Part shown: one piece after another, positions 46,634-58,945 of the stretch
Layout: each line of letters opens with the position of its first letter
How positions within the stretch are numbered: the first letter of the stretch is position 1
Source: Camillea tinctor
Lineage: Eukaryota; Ascomycota; Sordariomycetes; Xylariales; Xylariaceae
Reading direction: 5' to 3'
DNA: 64,000 nucleotides
Assembly: GCA_022578605.1 (NCBI GenBank)
Contig: MU394051.1
Location: forward strand, 248,001 to 312,000
Program-made: the position numbers and the translations under genes
Notes under the pieces: generated by a model
What the model was told of the DNA's origin: nothing
Databases searched by the model: none
Seen by the model: the letters and a program-made list of their open reading frames with translations, nothing else

Positions 46634-47723
46634 ATGGCGGGCAGCAGCATGTTGGCCATCACCGAGCACGCTCACAATGCCCATCAGGACTTGACCCTGA
46701 CCGTCCTGGGCTGCGGTAAGTTTGTTTACTTTGTTGCCCTCCTGCTTGTACTCACGTGCTCACTTGTTATCGTCATGTCATCCAGGTACCATGGGTATCG
46801 CGATCCTCAACGGGATCCTGACGTCCCTGCAGGAGATGTCCGCCCCACGTCCCCTCCAGACCCCCTCCGCTTCCGGTCGCTCGACGCCCCACGACGAGGT
46901 CCCTACCCGTCTCCCCTCCAAGTTCATTGCCTGTGTGCGCCGGCCTGAATCTGCTAAGAGGGTGAAGCAGGCCCTCTGGGAGCACAGCTCTGCTGTCAAG
47001 GTCGTGCAGAACGAGAATGTCGCCTCTGTCATGAAGTCCGAGGTCATCTTGCTGGCTTGCAAGCCCTACATGGTTGAGGATCTGCTGAACGAGCCTGGCA
47101 TGTCCAAGGCTCTCCACGGCAAGCTTCTCATCAGCATCTGTGCCGGCGTGACCGTGCAGCAGATCGAGAAGATATTACACGGGGCCGTTCCCGAGAAGGA
47201 CCCCGAGGTAGATGGTCGTTGCCGCATCGTGCGTGCCATGCCCAACACTACCAGCATAATCAGGGAGAGTATGACCGTCATTGCCAACAACACCCCCCCA
47301 CTACCGCCCCATGTGTCGACGCTCGTCACCTGGATATTTAAGCGTATCGGTGACGTTGTCTACCTGCCCCCCGCTACCATGGATGCCTCTACCGCCCTCT
47401 GTGGTTCTGGGCCGGCTTTCTTCGCCCTTGTCCTGGAAGCTGCTATTGATGGCGCTGTCGCCATGGGTCTACCCCGAGCCGAGGCCCAACGCATGGCGGC
47501 ACAGACGATGAGAGGTACCGCTGGGCTGGTTCTTAGCGGAGAACACCCCGCGCTACTCCGGGACAAGGTTACTACCCCTGGTGGCTGCACCATCGGTGGC
47601 CTGCTAGTGCTCGAGGAGGGTGGAGTGCGAGGTACGGTCTCGAAAGCCGTGAGGGAGGCCACTGTTGTCGCGAGCCAGTTGGGCAAAGGTGTTCAGGGCG
47701 TGAATGGGACGAGACATCCCTAA
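46634..47723 (+). CDS. PRO3: Pyrroline-5-carboxylate reductase
   Basis: Two exons, 46634-46715 and 46786-47723, flank a 70-nt intron (GTAAGT..TCCAG) that interrupts the dinucleotide-binding loop; joining restores LTVLGCGTMGIAILNGIL. The product is 339 residues. The Rossmann motif GxGxxG is at about residues 26-31. The dimerisation domain carries STALCGSGPAFFALVLEA and the motif VTTPGGCTIGGL. The enzyme reduces pyrroline-5-carboxylate to proline, the last step of proline synthesis, using NAD(P)H. A Ser/Thr/Pro-rich insertion (PLQTPSASGRSTPHDEV) lies after the first helix, near residue 45. The start at 46634 gives a cytosolic form; the in-frame ATG at 46526 would add 36 residues. The family is certain, the start less so. 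Confidence 0.94.
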
Positions 47724-48094
47724 AGTGATAGAGTAATTATAGACAACCTATGCATTTCTAGCCGGAGTCGAGTATAAGGTATCATCACGTACGGACATTA
47801 TAATAGACAAAAATTACATGTTGTGTTCCACCGTAACCATTCGCCACCTTGGGTCGGAAATTTACATTCATACAATTACATCTGATCAGAGATCCCCATA
47901 TGCCCAATCAACCAACCGCAGCATATGAGCCATGGCCTATTGCCAGCCCGAGTATCTAATAGTTGTGGAGCAGGATCACTTAAACCTCTGAGGGAGCTGC
48001 TCGTGGGTATCATTTTGTGAGCCACAGGATTTCAGAGACTAATGCAGCGCTTATACTTGCCGTTATGGGGGATGAGCCCCTTAAAGACTCTTCC
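47724..48094. other. Convergent PRO3/HAT1 3' regions
   Basis: 371-bp spacer between two converging genes, expected to contain both 3' UTRs. Nothing else was recognised. Confidence 0.6.
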
Positions 48095-49759
48095 CTATGC
48101 ATCCTCAATGCGCACCTTCTTGCTCGAGGGGCTATCTACATCCATGTCTTCGTCGTGCTTTCTCTTGCCGTTGCTAGCGACGGGCTTGGGCTCTAGTCTC
48201 TCGAGAATTCGAGCGTATTCCCATTCGACATTCGCGACTGTCTCGTTCAGCTTGAGGATCCTCTCAGTGATCTCGAATTCGCCGAGGATGGTGGCGTTTC
48301 GACGGTAGATACGTTGCTTGAGCAACAATCGCCAAAGGGTGTAAACCTGCTTGTCGCGCGCCGATGCGCTTGGCCGTTTGACGGCTTCGTCTGCTTGTTG
48401 TCGAACGGAATCCGGGAGCTTAGACATGAGGTGCATCTCAACTAGTCGCCAGAACTGTCTGGGTGCGATCTTGGTCTTGACTCTTAGCGCCTCCAGCGCG
48501 ACTATGTCGACAATTCCACCCGCCGACGAACCAGCCGCTGTAGAGGAGGAGATCTGCGTATTGTTGTGAAGTGTGCCGCCTTTCTGAGGTACCGGGATAT
48601 TGCCATTGATTTCTAGTGCCGCAAATTCCGGTACGTTTTTGCGAAGATACTTCATATCGCAAAGATCCCGAAGCAGATCAAAATCCTCGTTAGGATCTTC
48701 AACTGTGATCTCCTTCGTAGTCGCGTCGTTGATATGGAGGCTGAAGATCGTGTCGTAGAGCAAAGCGCCGATGCCCTTTCCTTGGAAAGGGGGCAGGATG
48801 ACGAATTGGGATATTCTCGCTCGTTTGGGCATGCTCTTAAGCGGCAGGGTTCCTTCTGGGAGCTCCCACGAATCATCTGTTTTTGCTTCCGGTTTACCGG
48901 GGCTGGAGGGAGGTGAGGGCTGTTGGTAAAGCCAGAAGTCATAGACCGTAGAGAATCCTTGGAAAGTGTACTGGTGCTTATCTGCTGCGTCGGGGTTCGC
49001 CTGCTTTTTATATACGAAGAAAACGGTCCATCTCGCAAGGGAAGACTCGGGCTCGTCCTTTCCATCTGCGTCTTCCCCAATGTAGGATCCACCTTCAATA
49101 AAGAGTAGAACCACGATTTGGATACGCTTCACTAATTGCCTTACAGCGGCGTCGGCCATGGTGCCCTGCCAGATCTCGTAAGTCTCCCCGTTCTTCTGGC
49201 ATGTTTTGGTTAGCGTTCCGGGAGGCGTCCATGTGTCGGGGATGTTGCTGATGGCCTGTTCGTATTCTGGGAGGGTCTGGAATGCAACTGCGAATGATTA
49301 GGACATGTTGGCGGCGTTGATTGAGTGAAGAAAATGGACATACCTCCAGGCAGGAATTCCTTCAGAGTGGTTTTGATATCCAACGATTCAACGTCACCCA
49401 CCGCGGCGAACTTTTTGGAGGAGGCGATGGACACATTGGGTCGCAAGTCTCTTGCATCATATTGAAGATTGATTTTGAGGCCCTTATACCCAAATATCCG
49501 TTCGTCTTCTCCAAATATGGCATACGTGAACTTTGGACTAAAAGTTTCGATCTTCTCGATTCCGGACGACGTAGGTTTCACGAGGGAGAGAGTGAGCGCC
49601 TCATTCGAGCTTACCGTCCCTAGTACATGCAAATAGAAGATTAGTTTGGCATCGCAACTGTGGATGGAGAGCAGTTCTTGTAGAAAGCGTAATATGACCG
49701 AAAGAAAAGAAAGAGGGGGAGAGGGAGAGGGAGAGATTACATACATTCGTCCTCCATGA
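48095..49759 (-). CDS. HAT1: Histone acetyltransferase type B catalytic subunit Hat1
   Basis: Three exons: 49747-49759, 49344-49619 and 48095-49287, with introns of 127 and 56 nt, giving 493 residues. The first coding exon is only 13 nt (MEDE plus one base); joined to exon 2 it reads MEDEWTVSSNEALTLSLV, matching the Hat1 start. The N-terminal domain continues with FTYAIFGEDERIFGYKGLKI and DARDLRPNVSI. The GNAT core includes ISQFVILPPFQGKGIGALLY at about residues 253-272, with the acetyl-CoA loop QGKGIG. In known systems Hat1, with its Hat2 partner, acetylates Lys5 and Lys12 of newly made histone H4. The C-terminal end is basic (SSKKVRIEDA), possibly nuclear targeting. Divergent from the ZIP transporter gene. 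Confidence 0.95.
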
Positions 49760-50671
49760 TGTCAGGTATTTTCGCGTGAGGAACGCTGACGTGATGTACA
49801 ATTCAGCGATGACTCTGCGACAGGATTGTTTAATTCGTAAGGTAAGTATTGGTAAGATCCCAATTATCGGGTTTATTTAATTGATTAGTAGCGATGGTTT
49901 TGTCCTTGTCGCAATGAGTTTAGCAGGCAATTAATGCGCTGAAAGATGCAAATCGCGTCGAGTTGATGAAGGGCGCGTTTTTGGGTTCAAGGTGGAGAGA
50001 GTAAGACTAGGTACTAGGTATGTAAGACCCCCTCCCCCCAAGGCACCCCTACCACATGCTGCACAATCAGGTATGGGCGCTTTCATGTGTACTTACCTAG
50101 GTTAGGTACTCCGTACCGTATATATGTTATTAAGCTGGGCTAGTGTCGGGGTGCGGGTACGTCCATGTACCTAAGTAACGAACTGGTTCGGGTTCAGGAG
50201 GTTCAATCGGCAGTGACGTGCGCTGATCTGAAGTTAGGGGAAGGTCGACAGGGGTGGCATATGTAATGTTAGTGCTAACATAAACCGGTTAGTGGTGGAC
50301 TTGTTCCCTGCAAGCCGTTCTGCCGATGCGATTTTGAGATTTGAGACTTTGCAGTCGCCAAAAAACTTCGTTCGATTCGGCCATATATTCGTTCTTATTT
50401 ATTCTCATTACCACCTACCCTTGATCGCTTTGCCATCCACCAGCTTTACCTGTTTCAATTCTATTCTGACCGATCCCAGCATATCGTGCCGATTCCATCT
50501 CGGCACGATCAGCTGAAACTACCTCCTGTTTATTATAATCAATATATTTCTACCCAATGAATCGGTAACGAGCAATACCATCTTCACCAACACCCACCAA
50601 CACCACCATCTCCTCCTTCTCCTCCTCCCCTCTGCCTCCTCCGTCGGGCGCTTTCTTTTCCACAAGCCACC
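49760..50671. other. Divergent HAT1/ZIP transporter intergenic region
   Basis: Expected promoters of both genes. It contains an ACCTAGGT palindrome at 50095 and a TACTCCGTA motif near 50107. The last 100 bp before the transporter ATG are pyrimidine-rich (CTCC repeats). No other gene is seen. Confidence 0.5.
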
Positions 50672-52074
50672 ATGGCTGGCACAGGCCTCTTTCTCCTACT
50701 AGCCTTGACGGTATGTTGCGATGCCATGTCCGATCAAACTTCATTAAGCGACAAACACTAATGACATTCTTCTTGCGATCTTGCAGGCAGTGATGGCCTT
50801 GACGTACGTGGTGTAGCTTTCTACAGACAGCTTGTCACAGCATCGCGAAAACTAACTATCGCAGATCCTTCCTCGCCGGCGCATTACCCCTTTCCATGTC
50901 CCTATCGCAGGCCCAACTGAGGTTAATATCTAGCATCGGCGTAGGCATACTGGTTGGCACGTCATTAGTTGTTATAATACCGGAAGGGGTCGAGGCAATA
51001 TCCGAAGCATCAACCGCAGCCCATTCATCGAAGAATACACGCAGCCTATATAATGGAGGACATGCAGCCAACGTGCGCTGGGCAGAAGGATCGCATACAG
51101 GTTTCCGCAACGACGCCGACTGGTCAGGAATATCAAAGAGAGGAAATGACCCAATAATACCTGCCGAGCGGGATTCTGTAGACATTGGCCTCGACATCAG
51201 GAATCCCGCAGAAGAGTCGGAGGCTACAGGCAACGAGCCGGCTGCAGGCACAGAAACACCACACGCCGAAGAGGAGTTACCTACGTTTTATATTGGGCTA
51301 TCCCTAATCCTTGGGTTTATTCTTATGTTCCTAATCGATCGACTTCCCCGCCATGCGTCCGAGAACTTTCAACCACCGCCGCCGCCAAGACATATCAGCT
51401 TAAGCAATTTAGGAGGGTCGGCATTATCGAGTGATGATTATGAATCAGAAGGCTTTCTCGGGTCGCTGACGCCTACACCGAAGCAGTCGAGGAGCCTTGC
51501 AACTACGACAGGGCTAGTAATTCATGCCGCGGCTGACGGTATCGCGATGGGAGCTTCGGCAACTTCATCCGACACCAAACTAGGCTTCATTGTGTTTATT
51601 GCTATCATGGTGCACAAGGCTCCAGCAGCCTTTGGTCTTACCTCTATTCTCCTGAAGCAGGGGCTCTCGAAGCGTGCAGCTCGAGGTCACCTTATCGTGT
51701 TTAGCCTGGCATCCCCGTTTGGAGCTTGGCTGACATTTATCCTAGTCAGCTTCCTTGGTGGAGGAGGTGAAAGTCAGTTGAACCAGTGGTGGACTGGAAT
51801 GCTTTTATTGTTTTCAGCAGGAACTTTTCTGTAAGCCTACCAGTGGTATGCTGCATCCTTACTTGCCACTAACGAGACCAGGTACGTTGCTATGCACGCC
51901 ATGCAGGAGGGCGACATGCCATCGAGCCACGACGTTGGACTAGGAACAAACGGTTATGCAGACAGCACCAGCATTGCTCAACGCAAGCATGGCCACCCGC
52001 AAATGAGGGATACTCTAGCTACGATAATCGGCATGCTCTTACCCCTCTTAACACAATTCGGCCATCATCACTGA
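50672..52074 (+). CDS. ZIP-family metal transporter (ZIP9-like)
   Basis: Four exons: 50672-50710, 50787-50803, 50865-51830 and 51882-52074, giving 404 residues. Exon 2 is just 17 nt. The product starts with a hydrophobic segment (MAGTGLFLLLALT, then AVMALTSFLAGALPLS). Next comes a second membrane segment (ISSIGVGILVGTSLVVIIPE), ending in the PEG motif seen in ZIP proteins. A hydrophilic loop of about 100 residues leads to further membrane segments. The metal-site motifs are visible: HAAADGIAMG (about 238-247) and HKAPAAFGL (about 267-275). The latter is characteristic of the SLC39A9/ZIP9 group. A C-terminal part with His residues ends in GHHH. Transport of zinc, probably at Golgi or another endomembrane, is inferred from the family. 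Exon joins are well supported by frame. Confidence 0.88.
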
Positions 52075-55000
52075 TGGCCAGCGCGGTAGCGGAACCTTTT
52101 ATACTTAGTCCCAGCAGAACCACGTAAAATGGGACCACCCAAGCTGAACGGGGCCAGGGACCGAAAATAAACCCGAGTGGCTCTAGTGAGTGAGGTACAT
52201 AGTTACCAGCTTGCCGGAGCCTTGTATCTGTATTACATTTGACGAATGTTTGCGTGGTCGTGCGCAGCCTCGGCGGGCTGACATAGGTAAGGAGAGAAAA
52301 AAATGTGGTTTTGTCGAATACACACAATATACCCTCGAGATGTACAGTCATAGGAAGAATTACCCGGTGTGTGTAGACAGCAGAATAAGCAGCACCTCGG
52401 AGTGATTCTTGTTAAACAAATAGTTATATATATATTTATATATAATAGGGGATAGCGGGTTGGAATTATCTTAGGTAGTCAGTCTGGAAAGGCCTTGACA
52501 AAGGAAACACCAGGGAACTAAAAACCATGGAATCATAAATATATAAATAGAGAATTAGGTCAGGCGCATTTTGCTTCTATCCCACATGGCCAAACCCCCC
52601 AACTACCTAGGAGACGTCAACTCATCTACACTAACCTAGGTATCTGGTCATGTAGGTCGGTAGTTAAGCACGACACGAGACCAACCTACATATCTTACCA
52701 TAAGGTGGCACGCTAGGTGACAAACAAAGGGGTTAGTTGGATTTGGACCTTGGCTCGTGCCAGGTAGTCGGTGGATTATTGAACCAATTACACAGCAATT
52801 TTGTGAAGATATACATGTATAGTGTAGTGTACATAGGAATTTTCCCCGGTAAGCAGGTTGAAGTACTCCATACATACGTAAGGTACACATGGCATAGATG
52901 GAGCTCCGACAACATCACGTATGTTTAGACTACCTGATTAGACGGCAATCTTTACCCCTTAGCCGGTGCATGATGGACCTACACGTGGACAAGCCCATGT
53001 TCCATGTGATTATTCAGCGATCTACAAAATACGTATGTGTAAGTGCGGAAGATAAAAAGGCTGGGGCTACGGAGTACTTACCAAGACATTCTCTACTGCT
53101 TTGCTGTGCTGGCGCGGCTTGGAAGGGGGTTGCGTTCAAGCTTGGTTTGAGTTTCACAAGAGAAGGCAAGAAACATCTTCTAAACAGACCAAAGCTCAGA
53201 ACAGGGCGCTACAGATGCTCTCACCTGACAAAGCTAGGTAAAGCTAGGTAAAGTTAGACCATTTCATCCATTTGGGAAAGGCACGTTGCAGAGTGGCAGA
53301 TGAAGCCACGAGCTCATCATACTTCAGAGTAATGGCGGCGACTAAGTGGGTCTTGCGGAATCAGCCTTCCAAAGCTGGAAGGGGACAGAAGCCAATAAAA
53401 TCCCGTAGTTGGAGATCCAAAAGCGGGTAGCAAGGTACGGTACGGGCTACCCGAGCCTACGAGGCCCCTACATAATGCACTGTAGGGGACTTGTATCACA
53501 CCAAGTTGCTGTCACGGGTTACCGATGAGATGTGTGCCTGCCCTTCTTCTACCCGCCCGATTAGTTGTTCGAAGATCGCCGTTGGAACGAATATGTCCAG
53601 TATGTACCTGGGTATGTATAGTTGTAGGTATATAACCTATGCATGTATGTAAGTATTATATACACTTAAATCTGAATCTGGGGAAACGAGACACAAGCGC
53701 AAACTGAACCTGAAGCTAACCTGTGCATTTGGAGTTTTTTTATGTAGGTTAGGTACTATATACGTTGGTTATCCATGTAAGAATGTAGGTTAAGTATGTA
53801 GTATGAACATACAGTAAACCACGACGTACATAATGTATACGAAACATATGTAAAAATGGCACCTGTTTCGTGCTAGCACACTAAAAAGGAGAGACAAGGA
53901 GTGTTTAAAGTAACAATAGTACAGGGCCACAAGGAACATGACTATGGTTTATACACACTACCTTACACTACTCTACACTACAACTATATTCTTGTCATGT
54001 GCAGCACAACTTTTTCTTTTCCTATTCTCTCTCTCTCATGTCTCCTCTTTTCTCTCTTGACTAATTATCTGGGACTATTTGCGTGCAAGGGATTGGGGGT
54101 GATAGGTTCGGTCTTTTCCTTTTCCTTTTTGTGCAGAGGCACGAGTCTAGAGGTTGCAGAGAGAGCTTGCATTTGACTGTGAGGAAATTGTATGCAATGC
54201 AACACAACTAGACTATCTGCAGGTCAAGTTAGGACCAGTACTGCTAGCAAGTGTGTATTATTCAGGTTTCTCTATGTGTATACTGTATGGTAATGTACAT
54301 TATTGTCGAGGTTGCTGCTTACACTATACATTGCACATTGCCTACATTAACTTGTATACTACACTACACACCACAAGAACCTCCTCTTCCCTCCCTCTCC
54401 TTTGCTTTCTCTCAACCTTGTCTATAACACCAGGCAAATATGTATTGGATCACAATACTTTAAATTTAGATATATTGATTGATGCATGCTTACGTTGGGT
54501 GTCCTATCTCGAGCAGTACATACTATGTAGTATCTAGTGGTATAAGGTATGTACTTTCGTACCTCCCCATACATGTTTTTTTTTCTTAATCCGTACATAT
54601 GGCGCTTATTGGGTTATAACAGCGTTAAAAAAAAGAATAAGAAAAAAGGTAAAAGACAAAAAGATACAAGCGCAGAACATACATAACAACGGTGTGGGTA
54701 CCGTGCGATATTAGTGCACATACCCTTGCCTTAAGTACCTAACTTGCACTTTCCTATCCCCGACATAGGGAAAGAAGTTTATGGGGGAAGGGAGGGAAAG
54801 GGAAAGAGAGAGAAACAGGAGAGAGGGAAAGAAAGAGAGAGGTTCCTGCTCATCTCAGAACCAAGCCGAGCCCAGCCCAGCCCAGCCCTGGAAAACCCCA
54901 TTCTTCCCGAATCGAACGAACCTCCATCGCTCATCAATTCCCTTCCTCACCTGCACCATCCAACTTCCCGAGTCGAACAACAAAACCAACAAAATCCCAT

Positions 55001-55980
55001 TTTCCCCATTCCGCTCTTCTGAACCTCGCGTCAACCTGCACGATCTTGTGTCCATTTTTCCAGGGACACGTCTTTTAACTCCGACCGACCACCATTCGTA
55101 CATGATACATGATACATGATACATACTACATAGGTTACTACATATACACACGCAAACTCGATCTATTTCATTTTGGGACAATGTCAGAGCTGGCAATGCC
55201 TTGAGGAACTGGTCTTTGCGATCCATCACTTTTTTTTTCTAATTCCTGCTGCTTCGGTCGTTCCTTGCCGCCGCCGCCGCCGCCGCCTCCTCCTTCAAGC
55301 GATTCCACCACACCCTCCAACCTCTCTCTCTCTCTCTCTCTCAAACACATAACCCCCTTCCTCTTATTTCTTGTTCAACCTGTTCATAAACTAGTCCCCT
55401 CGAACGGATCCTCCCGCTAGGCATTTAATCTATCAATTGTAATATCCCAGGACGCTGTTTCATCCATCACGTTGCATCTCGCCGCCTGAGGTACACAAGG
55501 TCGTTATTGTACTCGCCTCTCATAACCACGCCAGGGTATGGAACGATTCCTATACACTCGTATACACATATATGCACTTACAGACACAAATCCGCATACA
55601 TACCAGTCCAGTCCTTGCTCTACGTTTTCGCCTCTACATTTTACCTTGCATACCCCCCGTATCACCAGCATGTATTTTGGTCTATTCTATCCACTAGCTA
55701 TGACGCGTGTGTATTCGGTTTTACCTACGCTCAAGTGTAGTCTCCTATTATATTGTTTTGATGATACTTAGTTTCGTCTTATCTCTGCTCTCTCAATCAC
55801 TGACTCTAGTCCAGGCTACGTTGAATGATCCCAGTTCTGTGACTTACCGATTTGAATCCGCCACCCTATTTTAAGAGAGAAGAAAAATAAAAATAAAAAA
55901 ATAAGAAGGAAAAAAACCCTCGCCTGCAGATTCCACTGCAAATTGTATCGAATCTCATAAACACACGACGGTTCCGAGAT
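52075..55980. other. Long region upstream of the F-box/WD40 gene
   Basis: About 3.9 kb without a supported coding gene. It contains CCTAGG sites at 52606 and 52635, AT dinucleotide runs near 52425-52445, many TGTA/TACA repeats in 53600-53850, a (GCC)7 tract at 55267-55287 and a (CT)n tract at 55322-55342. The pyrimidine-rich part from about 54880 may be a long 5' leader of the F-box gene. All open frames are short and featureless. Confidence 0.5.
55267..55342. repeat. (GCC)7 and (CT)n tracts
   Basis: Seven GCC units at 55267-55287 and a perfect CT run at 55322-55342, about 640-715 bp upstream of the F-box/WD40 start, probably in its promoter or leader. Confidence 0.85.
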
Positions 55981-58183
55981 ATGGCCGGTTACAGTCGACC
56001 ACTCAGTTTCTCCGAGAGGAGGGGTAGTGTAATGAACTGTGGTGATGATTTAACCCTAGATACCGCGAGTAATGGCCCTGTGATTGTGAATCAGAGGATG
56101 GACAAGATGGTTCAGCCGCGGCCCAGGGGCCCTCCAACACCCAGCATGAGCACGCCCGCTCCCGATTTTGACCAACAACTAACTGGTTCTCCTCCACCCC
56201 CTCCTACGCCAGCCGCCTCGCCCGGCCCGACAAATGCCCAACCTGACTGGAGCGATGCCGCTGATGATGAGGATTTTTTCCTCGCCCATGTACGCCAGCA
56301 CTTTAAGAACTGCTCGGGTCCCCATCGAAACCGGATACTTGCCGATCTTTTGAATATGTGCACTACTCAACAACTCAGTTTTGTTCACCAGTTCGTCAGC
56401 CCGCTGCTGAAGAAGGACCCCTTTACTAGCTTGCCCGACGAGCTTTGTCTAAGAATTCTCTCGTTTATCGACGATCCTCAAGTTCTTGCACGAGCTTCGC
56501 AAGTGTCTAGGAGGTGGCGAGACCTTTTAAGCGACGATGTAACGTGGAAAAATCTATGCGTCAAGCATGATTACGGCCGGCGGCTCTCCGAGGTCTCCTA
56601 TGGGATCCCATCCTTTGCGGCAACCAGACCAGGTGCACTGCCCCTTACCGACCCCGAGTACGCGAACCACAGCTTTCCCGGGGCTCTTCCAGGGACTTCT
56701 AGCTTTCATGTCGCATCGCGGAGTGTCGATGACTCGGATGGCGCTCTCATGACTCGACCCAAACTTCGGTCGTACAAATCCCATTTTAAGCAAAGATATC
56801 TAGTCGAGTCGGCTTGGAGGACTGGCGGGCGCAATACAACTCGAACAATCACGCAGGATGGAAGAGTAGTTACCAGTCTTCATCTTACGCCCAAGTACAT
56901 TGTAGTGGCTCTCGATAATGCCAGGATACACATTTTCGACAGAGAGGGGAATGCTTTGCGAACTCTTCAGGGCCATATCATGGGTGTGTGGGCCATGGTT
57001 CCGTGGGAGGACATTATCGTCAGCGGCGGCTGTGACCGCGACGTACGAGTCTGGGACATGACAACTGGGTAAGGGACCATTCACCGCCATGAAGGAAAAA
57101 GAATACTGGCTAACCTAGGCTCGTAGTGCATGCTTACATACTTTACGCGGGCATACTTCAACCGTACGTTGTCTCAAAATGTCAGACGCAAACACGGCTA
57201 TTTCCGGCTCACGGGACACTACGTTGCGCGTCTGGGACATTCGGCAAGGCGTCTGCCGGAACGTTCTAGTTGGTCACCAAGCCAGTGTAAGGTGTCTGGA
57301 GATTAAAGGAGATATCGTTGTATCCGGAAGCTACGACGCAACAGCCAAGATATGGAGTATTTCCGAAGGCAGGTGTTTGCACACCCTTACCGGACATTTT
57401 AGTCAGATATATGCCATCGCCTTTGACGGTCAGAGAGTTGTGACTGGTAGTCTCGATACCAGCGTCCGGGTCTGGGACGCTCACACGGGGTACGTGTTCA
57501 TCTTTTACAATGCATTATGGACAAGTTTGCTGACCACAGTAATAGCGAGGGGATCGCTGTTTTGCAAGGTCACACTTCACTTGTAGGCCAGTTGCAGCTC
57601 CGTGGGAATACTCTAGTAACGGGAGGATCCGATGGCTCTGTTCGAGTCTGGTCTCTCGAGAAGATGTGCCCTATCCATCGACTTGCTGCGCATGATAATA
57701 GCGTAACCAGCCTCCAATTTGACGATACTCGAGTAGTGAGTGGCGGCAGCGATGGTAGAGTCAAGGTCTGGGATGTCAAGACTGGACACCTTGTTCGGGA
57801 ACTCATTACCGCAGAGTCTGTATGGAGGGTGGTCTTCGAGGACGAGAAATGTGTGGCGGTTGCCAATAGGGGAAGCCGAGTGATGATGGAGGTAAGTCTA
57901 CGGATTGTGCTCTTAAGATGTGACATGAGCTAACCGACCCGGCCAGGTTTGGTCCTTTTCGCCTCCGGAGGATGCGTACTGTGAACGACCTGTATCTTTG
58001 CCACAGAGATTGGCAGAACCATCCCCAACTCGGCCCTTGACTGCTGATTTCCGACGGTCGGCCTTAGGGCTTAACAATTCCAACTCCGAAGAGGATCCGG
58101 GCAGTCAGGACGTTGATATGAGAGACGCCGGCCCATCTACTGCCCCTCTTGCTGGAAACACCACATTCTTCCATGACGATTAA
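55981..58183 (+). CDS. F-box/WD40 protein, Cdc4/Fbw7-type SCF substrate receptor
   Basis: Four exons: 55981-57068, 57127-57489, 57546-57891 and 57947-58183, giving 677 residues; introns are 55-58 nt. The N-terminal about 100 residues are Pro/Ser-rich and probably disordered. A helical segment (NRILADLLNMCTTQQLSFVH) precedes the F-box at about 150-190 (LPDELCLRILSFIDDPQ, RASQVSRRWRDLLSDD). From about residue 295 there is a series of WD40 blades. Signature endings include DRDVRVWD, DTTLRVWD, YDATAKIW, DTSVRVWD, DGSVRVW and DGRVKVWD, giving about eight blades as in Cdc4. F-box proteins bind Skp1 through the F-box and phosphorylated substrates through the propeller for ubiquitination. Which Cdc4, FWD-1 or other subgroup it belongs to is not settled, so no symbol is given. 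Confidence 0.9.
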
Positions 58184-58945
58184 ACCCCCTATCGTATATC
58201 TTAACGGAGATTTAATACAGTTCGATCTTAGCGTGCCGTTACTTAAGTAAGAACACCACTCCACTATCGGGTTGTAGCATCATTGGTCTATTGAAATATA
58301 GCGCTCGAATATTTTCTAGCGTATTGCATGGTCGGCGTTGAAGCACGGTTACAACAAGCATCGGAGAAAGCTGGAGAATATGGATTACAATTATCTTGGG
58401 AGAGGGAGGGACGTTTTTGGGTTGGGCATTGGACAATATGGGATTGGAAGAAAACGCATGTGGTATACACTAGGTCATGAATGTCAATCATTAGACGGGA
58501 AACCTGTGCATGTGCTGGAATGGCTTGATGATAGCATCTGACTCAACGACAGGCCGTCAATGCCAAACATGTATAATGCCACAATAACCTATGTGATATT
58601 GAGACCGTTCTGTCGCCAATGTGCAGATTTAAAATATGTTGTTTATATCTCAAAGCTGTTCTGTTCTGGTTCTGTGTTGGGCTAACGCGGGGTATATGTG
58701 AAATCGGCTTGACGATAATTGACATGATTCTTTATGTTGAACGGGATGCCCTTTCCCAACCCCCAAGGTAAAATACTCTAGAGTATAAGGAGAGGTTCCG
58801 AACGACTCATCAGACGCTCGAGTATATATATATATATACATGTGTGTGTGTGTGTGTGTGTGTGTATACACGCCTTTCCCTCCTTTACCCCCCTCCCTTC
58901 CTCCCCCTTTCCAACCCCCTTTCCTCTCCATCGCTCCCCTCCTAT
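58184..58945. other. Convergent intergenic region
   Basis: 3' flanks of the F-box gene and the TPR-like gene. It contains (TA)8 at 58823-58838 and (TG)12 at 58841-58864. No gene is supported. Confidence 0.6.
58823..58864. repeat. (TA)8-(TG)12 compound microsatellite
   Basis: Adjacent TA and TG dinucleotide runs separated by two bases, just beyond the 3' end of the TPR-like gene. Alternating purine-pyrimidine sequence of this kind can adopt Z-DNA or cruciform forms. Confidence 0.9.
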
